Shown here: positions 1 to 7,697 of the stretch, one piece after another
Layout of the letters: each line of letters begins with the position of its first letter
How positions within the stretch are numbered: the stretch's first letter is position 1
Assembly: GCA_013375455.1 (NCBI GenBank)
Contig: JABXJT010000081.1
Span: 1 to 21,219, forward strand
Direction: 5' to 3'
DNA length: 21,219 nucleotides
Source of the DNA: Candidatus Helarchaeota archaeon
Lineage (GTDB): Archaea > Asgardarchaeota > Lokiarchaeia > Helarchaeales > HEL-GB-A
Made by a program: the position numbers and the translations under genes
The notes under the pieces: model-generated
Databases searched by the model: none
What the model saw: the letters and a program-made list of their open reading frames with translations, nothing else
What the model was told of the DNA's origin: nothing

Positions 1-2
1 AA

Positions 3-173
3 TTATATGGCTGTAAAGCAGCGATTAAAGCGGGGACTAGACTCACACTTTCTCAAATGGAAGACCTTTATCGCCAACTTCAACAAACAAAAAATCCTTA
101 TGTCTGTGCTCATAATCGGCCCTCCATCATTATGTTTTCCAAGAACGAGTTAGAACGCAAGTTTCACCGATGA
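3..173 (+). CDS. mutL: DNA mismatch repair protein MutL, C-terminal end (5' truncated by window edge)
   Basis: Only the last 56 codons lie in the window; the frame is open from the left edge to TGA at 171-173. The fragment shows the hallmarks of the C-terminal dimerisation and endonuclease domain of MutL: a GCKAAIKAG block at fragment residues 3-11, a CAHNRP motif at 35-40 (the family's CPHGRP metal-site motif), and a terminal FHR (the family's FKR-type ending). These motifs belong to the latent-endonuclease class of MutL and are absent from the E. coli type, so the protein probably nicks DNA in mismatch repair together with MutS. MutL is patchily distributed in archaea. The gene runs towards the minus-strand peptidase gene (convergent, 58 nt apart). 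The N-terminal ATPase domain and any mutS neighbour lie outside the window. Confidence 0.9.
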   Translation, partial: LYGCKAAIKAGTRLTLSQMEDLYRQLQQTKNPYVCAHNRPSIIMFSKNELERKFHR

Positions 174-231
174 ACCGCGGGCATAGATTGAATGAAATCA
201 CGGGATTGAATCAGTGTCAGTTCTGCTAATA

Positions 232-1509
232 TCATGAAATTAAATAGAGAATTATTTCTTTTATAAAAGCTTTAACATCCTTCATTCTAATGGATTCATT
301 GGCGCCATGAGCATTAGATGAAATGTTTCCAACCCCCCTAATAATGATATTCTTAGAAACCTGATTTACAAACCCCATATCCGTTGAGCCGGCCATTCCT
401 AAATTTCGGATTTTTTCCTGCGGAATCTTATGAACAATACTTATGATTTTACTCATTTTTTTAACAATATCAGAATTTGGATCGGCTTTTAAAGGGGGAT
501 AAAGATTACTAATGTCAATCTTAATATCTTTTAAGGCAGTTTGAATCTTTGATTTTTCTATTATATCCAAAATTTCTTTTATTACGTCATCATAATGTTC
601 ATCAGGAATATATCTTCGGTTGATGATAAATGTACATTTATCTGGGACGATATTTGATTTATATCCACCATGAATAATGTCAATATTGAACATCGGGGAC
701 ATCATATTTCTAGTAGGATCATCAGGTCTAGGTATTCCCAAAACATCTTTACTTTGTCTTGATTGAACAGTCGCTTTTAACTTCATTAATTCACTTAAGA
801 TCGGTATGGATTCTTCAATTGCATTAATGCCAAGGAAATTTACCCCAGAATGACAACTATTCCCAAAAGTCTCTACTTTAATATCTACAGCACCTGCAGC
901 ACCTATAGGCATGAAGTTTTCTTGCACACCTTCCATACAAAATACTTCGCTATCTTTCTTTATATAATTATTTTCTGCTAAATACTTAACACCAGGATGA
1001 ATGCCAAGTTCCTCATCAGTGCAAATTAACACTTTAACATTATACTTAGGTTCTAAATTCAACTTATCTATCATTTGTAATGCAAGAATTAGGCAAGGTA
1101 TGGCTCCTTTCATATCTGCCGTACCACGACCGTATATTTTCCCGCTTTTTCTAACGGTAACGGTAAAAGGATTATATTTCCAATTCTCCCTTTCAACTGG
1201 AACTACATCCATATGCGCATAGAAATTTATGTCCTTCTCTTTCCCATTATCCTTATATGCGACTAGATTTACTCTTTCACCCTCGAGGGGCAATGGTATT
1301 TCTTTTACTAATTCTTTTGGAACTACTACTTTCTCGATTGAAAACCCAAGCTTCTTCAAATATGGGATAAGGATTTCAATAAAAGTATCATAATTTCTAC
1401 CTGGAGGAACCGATGTATCGATTGAAATTAATTCTTTGAGTATAGTTACAAATTTTTCTTCGATCTCATCCAAATTTTCTATTTTCATTAATATCTCTTG
1501 AAGTTCCAT
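232..1509 (-). CDS. M20 family metallopeptidase / deacylase (ArgE/DapE-like)
   Basis: A 425-aa protein of the M20 zinc peptidase family (acetylornithine deacetylase, succinyl-diaminopimelate desuccinylase, carboxypeptidase and relatives). Visible motifs: YAHMDVVP at 97-104 with metal ligand His99 and catalytic Asp101; GRGTADMKG at 127-135 with bridging Asp132; TDEELG at 164-169 with the catalytic/metal glutamates; a dimerisation-domain HSG at 220-222; and a terminal AHGANES with ligand His401. The metal site therefore looks complete. Length is normal for the family. It is cytoplasmic, with no signal peptide. An AAGGGA SD lies just upstream of the ATG. The substrate (N-acyl amino acid or peptide) cannot be fixed from sequence, and no arginine or lysine biosynthesis genes flank it, so a specific argE or dapE name is not justified. 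Confidence 0.9.
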   Translation of the reverse strand: MELQEILMKIENLDEIEEKFVTILKELISIDTSVPPGRNYDTFIEILIPYLKKLGFSIEKVVVPKELVKEIPLPLEGERVNLVAYKDNGKEKDINFYAHMDVVPVERENWKYNPFTVTVRKSGKIYGRGTADMKGAIPCLILALQMIDKLNLEPKYNVKVLICTDEELGIHPGVKYLAENNYIKKDSEVFCMEGVQENFMPIGAAGAVDIKVETFGNSCHSGVNFLGINAIEESIPILSELMKLKATVQSRQSKDVLGIPRPDDPTRNMMSPMFNIDIIHGGYKSNIVPDKCTFIINRRYIPDEHYDDVIKEILDIIEKSKIQTALKDIKIDISNLYPPLKADPNSDIVKKMSKIISIVHKIPQEKIRNLGMAGSTDMGFVNQVSKNIIIRGVGNISSNAHGANESIRMKDVKAFIKEIILYLIS

Positions 1510-1576
1510 TAGAATCCCTTTCCTTATATTTACATATTTACAATTTTAAATTTCTTTAATGCATTTATAAAATAGT

Positions 1577-1583
1577 AGGAGGT
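1577..1583 (+). promoter_or_regulatory. Orphan consensus Shine-Dalgarno site before an 11-codon reading frame
   Basis: AGGAGGT, a full SD match on the plus strand, sits 8 nt before a TTG codon at 1592 that opens only an 11-residue frame ending TAA at 1625-1627. A TATA-like TTTATAAAAT lies at 1564-1573, but that spacing would put a transcript start after the SD, so the two cannot serve each other. It may be the relic start of a lost gene or chance. Confidence 0.3.
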
Positions 1584-1599
1584 TATTTAATTTGAAATT

Positions 1600-1607
1600 A
1601 AAAAAAA
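1600..1607 (-). terminator. T-tract terminator after rubrerythrin
   Basis: Eight A on the plus strand, so a T8 run on the minus-strand transcript, 37-44 nt after the rubrerythrin stop. Archaeal RNA polymerase terminates at such bare T-runs. It partly overlaps a perfect 8-bp inverted repeat (1586-1593 / 1595-1602, one-base spacer). Confidence 0.4.
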
Positions 1608-1643
1608 TGGGAAGAATTGGGCATTAACTGGATTAGAATTTTT

Positions 1644-2219
1644 TTACCAATTTTCCCCTAAGAGTTCAAAGTATTCTTGCTTATGATTACAGGCAGGACA
1701 CACTTCTGGCGCTTCAGTTCCCTCATGAATGTAACCACAATTGCTACATCTCCATTTCACTGGTTTATCCCGCTTGAAGACTCGACCTTTCTCTATATTC
1801 TCACGGAGTTCATTATATCTTTTTTCATGCTGTTTTTCAGCGACTGCAATACTTCTCATTGCTCCTGCTACTTCAGGAAATCCTTCTTTATCTGCCACAT
1901 CCGCGAATCCTGGATACATTTCTGTCCATTCATAGTTTTCGCCAGCGGCTGCTTCCTTAAGATTTTCCACGGTATTCCCAATGACCCCCGCTGGAAACTC
2001 TGCTTTAATTTCAGCGGTTCCCCCTTCTAAAAACTTAAAAAGTCGCTCCGCATGTTCTTTTTCATTAGCCGCCGTTTCAAGAAAGATATTATGAATCTGG
2101 CGATACCCTTCTTTCCTCGCAACAGATGCAAAAAATGTATATTTATTTCTTGCTTGTGATTCGCCTGCAAATGCGGTTAAAATATTTTTTTCTGTTTGAG
2201 TTCCTTTAACACTTGCCAT
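1644..2219 (-). CDS. rbr: Rubrerythrin
   Basis: A 191-aa protein with the classic two-domain rubrerythrin layout. The N-terminal ferritin-like four-helix domain (about 1-145) has di-iron ligands in the expected pattern: Glu20, the EKEHAE block with Glu53 and His56, and the AEKQHEKR block with Glu128 and His131. The C-terminal rubredoxin domain carries Cys158, Cys161, Cys174 and Cys177 in a CSNCG...CPAC arrangement, binding one Fe. Rubrerythrins reduce hydrogen peroxide in anaerobes using electrons from rubredoxin or an NAD(P)H-rubredoxin reductase. Candidate partners in the window are the mini-rubredoxin (4641-4760) and the FAD oxidoreductase (8426-9634). An AAGGA SD lies about 10 nt upstream of the ATG. 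It appears monocistronic: about 120 nt of AT-rich DNA separates it from the glutaredoxin-like gene upstream. Confidence 0.97.
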   Translation of the reverse strand: MASVKGTQTEKNILTAFAGESQARNKYTFFASVARKEGYRQIHNIFLETAANEKEHAERLFKFLEGGTAEIKAEFPAGVIGNTVENLKEAAAGENYEWTEMYPGFADVADKEGFPEVAGAMRSIAVAEKQHEKRYNELRENIEKGRVFKRDKPVKWRCSNCGYIHEGTEAPEVCPACNHKQEYFELLGENW

Positions 2220-2339
2220 ATTTCTAGCTTCCTTTTTAATCTAATAATTAATCTAATTTTACCAGATTTTTCAATTAAAAATATTGTTAAAAATTGCCTT
2301 AAAATAAAAAACTATAAAATAGCTATTTAACAAATAATA

Positions 2340-2645
2340 TTACTTTTTCAATTTAAAAATCATCTTAGCTTCCGCTTCTTTGAAAACCCCCTCCTCATCA
2401 AAGAATTCCTTGTACATCCAGTTCCCACCTATCTTTATAATGGGTGTAATTACAATACATTTATCCTCATCACAAAAACTTTCTATTACATAAGAGGATT
2501 CGATAAGTTCTTGTACAACTTCATCGGTATCAATGTCTCTCTCTGCAAATGGTAATTTATTTTGGTTTAAAAACGATTTAAGCGCCTCACATCTTTCACA
2601 ATCACGTTTCGTATATACAATTACATCCATTTCCTGTTTCACCAA
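2340..2645 (-). CDS. Glutaredoxin-like protein (CxxC)
   Basis: A 101-aa thioredoxin-fold protein. The active-site motif CERC (Cys16, Cys19) follows the first beta strand (VIVYTKRD), and a cis-proline block (VITPIIKIGG) lies in the second half, both typical of glutaredoxins. The CERC motif differs from the usual CPYC, which suggests an altered redox potential. The long start is TTG at 2645; a GTG at 2642 and an ATG at 2630 are in frame. An AGGT lies 6-9 nt before the TTG/GTG pair, favouring one of these over the ATG. The family function is dithiol-disulfide exchange in the cytoplasm. The gene is divergent from the CCG-domain Fe-S gene at 2771, with a 125-nt shared intergenic region that must hold both promoters. 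The specific partner is unknown. Confidence 0.8.
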   Translation of the reverse strand: MVKQEMDVIVYTKRDCERCEALKSFLNQNKLPFAERDIDTDEVVQELIESSYVIESFCDEDKCIVITPIIKIGGNWMYKEFFDEEGVFKEAEAKMIFKLKK

Positions 2646-2770
2646 ATAATTACCTATAAATTTATCTTATTTCAACATTTGTGAATTTATAAGAGATCTT
2701 TTAGATTTGTCTTTTGCTAAAAGTGAAATACTCAATTTAATATTTGTTACTGATTTGGGAGTAAAAAGTA

Positions 2771-3787
2771 ATGGATCCGCAACCAGAAATAGAAATGGAC
2801 ATTGATTTCAAGAATTATAAGAAACCGAAAGCCCGGACGTTGTGTCCGACCAAGGAAGTTGATCCCGATCATTTCATGGAGCCAGATTTAGCTGCCTTAT
2901 TATATCTTGTTCAATTTCTATTTAAGCCGGACCGCAAGAAGTTTCTAGAGGTATTTAATTGCGTTCATTGCAATGCTTGCAAGACATCAAATAGCCGATA
3001 TTATCTCAAGAGGAAATTACACAATGCAAGATTCGTGTCACGAAGTACTGAAGGGATGCTCGAATCCTACAGAAAATATGACACGCCTTTCAATCAATCA
3101 AAATATCGATTCAAGATCCCTGAGGAAGTTCCAAAAGATAGTGATACTCTCTTTTATATGGGCTGCCTAAGTACCATAAAAATCCCACGATACACGCTCA
3201 ATGCGATCAAATACCTCTTATCAAAAGAAATTGATTTTACCGTGCTAGATCAAGAAGCCTGTTGTGGAATTCCGCTTGTTGATTCCGGGGAAACTGAGAT
3301 GTTGGAGGCCTTAATGGAAAAGAATGTGGCAACTTTTAATTCTGGCTATAAAAAAGTCGTATGTCTCTGCCCAGCGTGCTTTGAATTATTTAATCATTTT
3401 TGTACAGGAATTAAACCTGAAGTCGTGTATATCACTGATTATTTAGAACCCTTGAAGAAGAAGCGAAGGGTAACGCTGAGCATTCAGCATCTATGTCAAT
3501 TACTGTACCGGGGTTTCGATCAAGTAATTCCCAAGGTTGAACAAATTTTAATTGACAGTGGCTATAAAATAATGAAAAATGAGAAACATTGGTGCTGTGG
3601 TGGTGGTATGGGCATTATGCATATTGAGAAAACCATTGAAAAAATAGCCCGAATTCGAGTTAATGATTTTAAGGGCGAACTACTGACGACCTATTGTTCC
3701 AGTTGCTACCATATTCTAAAGTTATTCACAAGAAAAGAGAAAATCAAGCCCAAACTCGTGGATATTTTTACTTTACTCACCGAATAA
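2771..3787 (+). CDS. CCG-domain Fe-S oxidoreductase, heterodisulfide reductase HdrB/HdrD-like
   Basis: A 338-aa protein with two cysteine-rich CCG domains, the module that holds the unusual [4Fe-4S] clusters of heterodisulfide reductase. Domain 1 has Cys132, Cys164-Cys165-Gly and CPAC (Cys200/Cys203). Domain 2 has Cys242, Cys275-Cys276 followed by GGG, and CSSC (Cys309/Cys312). Before them is only a half ferredoxin motif, CVHCNAC (Cys64, 67, 70), without the usual CP partner or a second cluster, so the electron-input domain looks degenerate compared with HdrD or GlcF. The expected role is electron transfer to a disulfide or oxidation of a hydroxy acid within a larger complex, but no hdrA, hdrC, hdrE or glcD is adjacent. 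A GGGAG SD lies 10 nt before the ATG. The next gene (3825) follows in the same direction after 37 nt, probably co-transcribed. Confidence 0.85.
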   Translation: MDPQPEIEMDIDFKNYKKPKARTLCPTKEVDPDHFMEPDLAALLYLVQFLFKPDRKKFLEVFNCVHCNACKTSNSRYYLKRKLHNARFVSRSTEGMLESYRKYDTPFNQSKYRFKIPEEVPKDSDTLFYMGCLSTIKIPRYTLNAIKYLLSKEIDFTVLDQEACCGIPLVDSGETEMLEALMEKNVATFNSGYKKVVCLCPACFELFNHFCTGIKPEVVYITDYLEPLKKKRRVTLSIQHLCQLLYRGFDQVIPKVEQILIDSGYKIMKNEKHWCCGGGMGIMHIEKTIEKIARIRVNDFKGELLTTYCSSCYHILKLFTRKEKIKPKLVDIFTLLTE

Positions 3788-3824
3788 GTATCAGGTCATA
3801 ATCAAAAATAAAGAGGTGAATTAA

Positions 3825-4223
3825 ATGGCGGATTCAAGCCAAAAAATCGTATTTGTGTATAATGCAGATGGTGATTTTTTTAGTCTAGTTAAGGATTTCT
3901 TTCATAAAACCTTTAAACCCTCAACATATCCCTGTAATTTGTGCGGTATAACTTACAGTATTAAAAACTTTGGTAAGAAAAAAGAGTGGAAGCATTTTAT
4001 TAACCGACTTAATATTCCTGCCGTTTTTTTACATCGAGATGAATTTCAGGAACGTTATACCCTGCCTGATGCAAAGTTTCCTTCTGCCTACATTGAAACT
4101 GGATCCAATCTAGAATTATTTATATCTCAAGAAGAGATGAATGGCTTTAACAATTTGGAAGATTTAAAGAGTTTTATGCTAGAAAAAGGGAAAGGATTCG
4201 GTGTTTCACTTAATCAGGAATGA
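3825..4223 (+). CDS. Conserved small CxxC protein of unknown function
   Basis: A 132-aa soluble protein. It begins with a strand-like segment (IVFVYNADGDFF, residues 8-19), then a YPCNLCGITY motif with Cys37 and Cys40, a KEWKHFI helix, and a VFLHRDEF stretch. I recognise this as resembling uncharacterised small bacterial and archaeal proteins with the same VYNAD...CxLC...TYG pattern, but no function is known to me. The lone CxxC could bind metal or act in thiol exchange. It has an excellent SD (GAGGTGA, 5 nt before the ATG) and follows the HdrB/D-like gene on the same strand, so a thiol/redox role is possible by context only. There are no membrane segments. Confidence 0.8.
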   Translation: MADSSQKIVFVYNADGDFFSLVKDFFHKTFKPSTYPCNLCGITYSIKNFGKKKEWKHFINRLNIPAVFLHRDEFQERYTLPDAKFPSAYIETGSNLELFISQEEMNGFNNLEDLKSFMLEKGKGFGVSLNQE

Positions 4224-4268
4224 TTATAATTAAGGATTATTTGTAATTAAAAACAATTTATAGAAAAT

Positions 4269-4622
4269 TTAACCGTACATCATATCTATTTCTTTTCTTC
4301 GTGCTTTCCTTCTTTTACTTGTCTTTTTAACGATCTCCTTGTCCAAGTATTGTTCAATTTCCTCGAATAGATGACTTTCACTCGGAGGTGGCCCTCGAAA
4401 TTTAACCGTGCCATTGATGACGATTGTAGGAGTTGCTTGGACATTGTAAAGTGCAGCAAGTTCTTGTCCATCGGGCGAGGAGACACTAACTTCTGTGACT
4501 TCGATTGCCTCTTTATAGATTCCTACTGCCTTTTGTAGCATTCTCAAAGCCGCTGGACAGTAAGGGCATGTTGGTGACGTATATATTTCGATTTTTACTT
4601 TGGACATTTTTTGGTCTGACAT
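4269..4622 (-). CDS. Thioredoxin-fold protein with CPYC site and basic C-terminal tail
   Basis: About 117 aa from the ATG at 4622 (a TTG directly before it would add one residue; an inner ATG at 4607 is also possible). The N-terminal strand VKIEIYTSPT leads into CPYC (Cys19, Cys22), and a cis-proline lies in QATPTIVING, as in small archaeal thioredoxins/glutaredoxins of about 85 aa. The extra length is a C-terminal tail (residues about 97-117) dense in Lys and Arg (KKTSKRRKARRKE), uncommon for this family. Cytoplasmic disulfide reduction is the likely role; the tail could bind nucleic acid, a ribosome or an acidic partner. The gene lies 18 nt after the mini-rubredoxin stop on the same strand, suggesting an operon of rubredoxin-like protein and thioredoxin. 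Confidence 0.85.
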   Translation of the reverse strand: MSDQKMSKVKIEIYTSPTCPYCPAALRMLQKAVGIYKEAIEVTEVSVSSPDGQELAALYNVQATPTIVINGTVKFRGPPPSESHLFEEIEQYLDKEIVKKTSKRRKARRKEIDMMYG

Positions 4623-4640
4623 CAAATCACAAAATTCATG

Positions 4641-4760
4641 CTAATCTATTTGTTCAAATGCATCTCGCGGTGCAAAGCATTCAGGGCATTCTTCCGGAGG
4701 ACATTCGGGTAAATCCCCTTCACAGATCCATCCACAAACGGTGCATCTCCACTTTGCCAT
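4641..4760 (-). CDS. Mini rubredoxin-like protein (39 aa)
   Basis: A short gene read directly from the minus strand: ATG at 4758-4760, stop TAG at 4641-4643, 39 residues. It has two metal knuckles, CTVCG (Cys6, Cys9) and CPEC (Cys25, Cys28), with two further cysteines at 13 and 20. The start MAKWRCTVCGW matches rubredoxin and rubrerythrin rubredoxin domains. At 39 aa it is shorter than a normal rubredoxin (about 52 aa), like the bare rubredoxin modules at the end of rubrerythrins. A strong SD (AAGGAG) lies 7-8 nt before the ATG. The probable role is one-electron carriage, for example from the FAD oxidoreductase to rubrerythrin, or with the thioredoxin-like protein that follows it. A structural zinc knuckle is the alternative. 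Confidence 0.85.
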   Translation of the reverse strand: MAKWRCTVCGWICEGDLPECPPEECPECFAPRDAFEQID

Positions 4761-4953
4761 ATTATCAGCTCCTTTTTCTATCTTAATTTTTTGCTTTTAT
4801 CAAATTTCCGAAGGACTAGATGCGATCAACTTTATCTTACATACATATTGATGCGCTGGATTGATATATTTTTCTTCAAGCGTAAGGTTCTTTTAATAAT
4901 TCACATCTTAATAAATTATATTACTCACACCGTGAGAGGTTCTATAAATTTCA

Positions 4954-5556
4954 TTATTTTATTGCATCATATCCTAAGTTAATTGCTTTTAAATTCGCCT
5001 CAACTGCTTTTTTCGGAACGACCTGAGGTATATCTAGTTTTAATTGCTTTAAGCTTACAGGAAACTTGTCAGTTTTTACGGCGGCACCTAAAAGAACTAT
5101 ATTGGAAGTGAGTGGATTTCCAGCCTGATTTGCCAAATCGAGAGCTTTTATAACATGAATATTTTTGGTGACTTTCTCTAATTGGGAAATAATGCTTTCG
5201 ATAGTGATATATAATTGACTTGGATTTTGAACGCGGTCAAACGTGCTTTGGACTGGATGCCAAATGTAATCATTAAGAATTATTGTACCATTTGGTTTTA
5301 AATATTCAATGTTACGAAGGATTTCTATCGCTTCCATGCCAAGGAGGACATCTGCTTCTCCATAGGGAATGAGTGATGAATATATTTTTTCACCTATCCG
5401 GATATGCGTGTAAATCGAGCCAGACCGCTGGGCTAAACCATGAACTTCCGCGGTTCTTATATTTAACCCGACTTCAGCGCAAGACAAGCCGAGTACATTC
5501 GATACGAGCATCAACCCCTGCCCTCCTACACCGCATGTCATAAGATTATAAGTCAT
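4954..5556 (-). CDS. iorB: Indolepyruvate:ferredoxin oxidoreductase, beta subunit
   Basis: A 200-aa protein matching the gamma-type domain of 2-oxoacid:ferredoxin oxidoreductases. It opens with a nucleotide-type GVGGQG loop at residues 9-14 and contains the conserved EVHGLAQRSGS block and a PYGEADVLLGME block characteristic of IorB. With IorA it oxidatively decarboxylates aryl pyruvates (from Trp, Phe, Tyr transamination) to aryl-acyl-CoA, reducing ferredoxin. Length is typical. It has a perfect SD (AAGGAGGA) before the ATG and starts 26 nt after the iorA stop, so iorA-iorB form one operon. Downstream a short hairpin (4924-4936) lies without a T-run. Aryl-CoA produced here would need an acyl-CoA synthetase for energy recovery; whether SucCD of this organism can do this is unknown. 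Confidence 0.93.
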   Translation of the reverse strand: MTYNLMTCGVGGQGLMLVSNVLGLSCAEVGLNIRTAEVHGLAQRSGSIYTHIRIGEKIYSSLIPYGEADVLLGMEAIEILRNIEYLKPNGTIILNDYIWHPVQSTFDRVQNPSQLYITIESIISQLEKVTKNIHVIKALDLANQAGNPLTSNIVLLGAAVKTDKFPVSLKQLKLDIPQVVPKKAVEANLKAINLGYDAIK

Positions 5557-5582
5557 ACCATTCCTCCTTCATCTCTTTTTTA

Positions 5583-7571
5583 TTACAAATCATAGCGAAT
5601 CTCCTTCTTATCATAATAGGGTTTGATTACATCTTTTTCAGAGCGAGCTTTATGATTGGTAAAGGGACAAATAATCGAACAGACCCCACATCCATCACAA
5701 AGTTCAACTGAAATATGTGAAGAATAGCCTATCCATGTCTTCTCCTTTTCATCTGTATATTCCGTAACCTCGGATTCCATTGAGATTGCAGGACAATAAA
5801 AATCTTTCATACACGTATGACATTTTCGGCAAATTTCTCGAGTTACAGTATATGGTTGTATTTTTTCTCCGCGCCTGCGTTTATTTCGATCATTCCAAAG
5901 CGCACATGGGCCTCTAGAAATGATGACAGTGGGCCCTGGTTCATTCAATGCTTTCTTAAGTGGGGGAATTGCATTTTTCGTGTCAAAACAATTAACAACC
6001 ACTACATTTTTGAACCCGATGCCTCTTACGACTTTTTCGATATCGATTTTTGTTTTCGGTGCCCCACCAGGACCATATCCCGTTCCTGGATTCGGTTGTT
6101 GTCCTGTCATTGCAGTGACGGAGTTGTCAAGGATTAGAACAATTACATCTTCATTGTTATTACAGATATTGACCATTCCAGGTAATCCTGCATGGAAGAA
6201 CGTGCTATCTCCAATGAGGGAAATCACCTTTTCTTCAGCTGCCAAGGATACGCCACTCGCTGTCCCTAAACAAGCTCCCATACATAATAATAGGTCATCC
6301 GCGTGAGTTTTATAGTAGATTTTACTGTTGAGGAGGAGCATTGAATAGCACCCAATATCGTTCATTACTGCTATTTTTCCCTCCTTTCCGGCGAGTGCCT
6401 TCTGGAACGCCCAAAAGGTGGCGCGGTGAGGACACCCAGGACAAAAAACAGGAATTCGAATCGGAAGAATCGATTTTAATTCATTTCTAGTTTTTAAAGT
6501 CTTCTCATAATCGATCTCGGTTTTAATTTCAAATGCATCTTTAATTGCCTTCAAAACGATCGGCACGTTATACTCAAATGCTTCACTAAAATGCCCACTT
6601 TCTTTGCCGAAAATCACCAAATCTGGATTCACGTCCTTTGCAAGAGCCTTAACTCGTAATTCCAGGTATGGCGATAATTCCTCTACGACAATAACCTTGT
6701 TCAGATTTTTAATGAAGTTCTTAATCAGTTTTTCAGGGAGCGGATAGGTAGTTCCCAATTTCAAAATCGACGGATTGATTTGTAATTTCTCAGAAACCTC
6801 CATCACGTAATTGTAAGAAACACCTGAAACAATGATGCCCATTTCAGTTGATCCCTGTTGTAGGGAGTTAAATGGAGAGTTTTCGAACTCTGGTCTAATT
6901 TTTTTAATTTTATCAAGTAATTCTAATTTTAATTTCCTGGCAGCTGATCCCACGGTGGCGTAATTTTTGTTAAAAGTCCGGAAACTACCCGATTTAAATG
7001 GCGTGCGATTCAAGGGTCCTAATGGAACGATAGTGGATTGGTGGTTTATTCGGGTCGTGGTTCTGATTAAGACCAGGGTCCTATATTTTTCTGAAAGGGT
7101 GAACGCCTCCTTCACCATAGCTTTAGCTTCGACGGGATCAGTCGGTTCTAACATCGGAATGTACGCATTCGGTGCAAAAAAGCGACCATCTTCCTCAGTT
7201 TGAGAAGAATGGCAAAAGGGGTCATCGGCAACCACAAGTACACAACCTTTATTAATTCCTGTATAGCCTAGACTGAAAAATGCATCCGAAGCTACATTTA
7301 GACCGACACTTTTTAGGGCAGTTAGCGATCTCTGCCCCCCCATTGAGGCTCCCGCTACGATTTCGAGTGCAACTTTCTCATTGGTCGCGATTTCCATCTT
7401 AATTCCAAATTTATCTGCAATTTTAAAAAAGGTATCAAGAACCTCTGATACTGGTGACCCGGGATAGAAAGCCACGACTTTTACATCAGATTCCAAAGCA
7501 GCTCGTACTATTGCTTCATTACAGAAAAGGAAAGCCTTCTCTTTTTCCTCTGATGTGACATCTGAAATCAT
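5583..7571 (-). CDS. iorA: Indolepyruvate:ferredoxin oxidoreductase, alpha subunit
   Basis: A 662-aa fused alpha/beta/delta-type subunit. Residues about 10-350 form the pyrimidine-binding and transketolase C-like domains (FYPGSPVSEV at 35-44). CPGCPH at 377-382 opens the TPP pyrophosphate domain, which has GDSTFFHAG from 454 and the Mg/TPP asparagine in LDNSVTAMTG (481-490). The C-terminus has two ferredoxin-type clusters: C581-x2-C-x2-C-x5-CP and C625-x2-C-x2-C-x3-CP. All elements of an active TPP and Fe-S enzyme are visible. It makes aryl-acetyl-CoA and reduced ferredoxin from aryl pyruvates in archaeal peptide fermentation. A strong SD (AAGGAGG) precedes the ATG. It leads the iorAB operon; the FTR/Grx pair lies 126 nt upstream on the same strand and may share ferredoxin with it. 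Confidence 0.96.
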   Translation of the reverse strand: MISDVTSEEKEKAFLFCNEAIVRAALESDVKVVAFYPGSPVSEVLDTFFKIADKFGIKMEIATNEKVALEIVAGASMGGQRSLTALKSVGLNVASDAFFSLGYTGINKGCVLVVADDPFCHSSQTEEDGRFFAPNAYIPMLEPTDPVEAKAMVKEAFTLSEKYRTLVLIRTTTRINHQSTIVPLGPLNRTPFKSGSFRTFNKNYATVGSAARKLKLELLDKIKKIRPEFENSPFNSLQQGSTEMGIIVSGVSYNYVMEVSEKLQINPSILKLGTTYPLPEKLIKNFIKNLNKVIVVEELSPYLELRVKALAKDVNPDLVIFGKESGHFSEAFEYNVPIVLKAIKDAFEIKTEIDYEKTLKTRNELKSILPIRIPVFCPGCPHRATFWAFQKALAGKEGKIAVMNDIGCYSMLLLNSKIYYKTHADDLLLCMGACLGTASGVSLAAEEKVISLIGDSTFFHAGLPGMVNICNNNEDVIVLILDNSVTAMTGQQPNPGTGYGPGGAPKTKIDIEKVVRGIGFKNVVVVNCFDTKNAIPPLKKALNEPGPTVIISRGPCALWNDRNKRRRGEKIQPYTVTREICRKCHTCMKDFYCPAISMESEVTEYTDEKEKTWIGYSSHISVELCDGCGVCSIICPFTNHKARSEKDVIKPYYDKKEIRYDL

Positions 7572-7697
7572 ATCAATTCCTCCTTAATCAGATTAGACTA
7601 AGTTTAATTTAAAATCATTACAATGAAAAATATTGATGTAATAATTGCGGTTTTTCTGCTTGAAAATTAATAGCGCTCAAAAAAAGTTGATGGATGG

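Noticed and set aside
4924..4936. Hairpin CTCAC-ACC-GTGAG downstream of iorB as a terminator
   Set aside because: The stem is only 5 bp and no T-run follows on the minus strand, so it is probably chance.
4791..4982. Plus-strand 63-codon frame starting TTG in the gap upstream of the mini-rubredoxin gene
   Set aside because: It has no SD, runs antisense into the 3' end of iorB, has a hydrophobic low-complexity product, and resembles no family I know.
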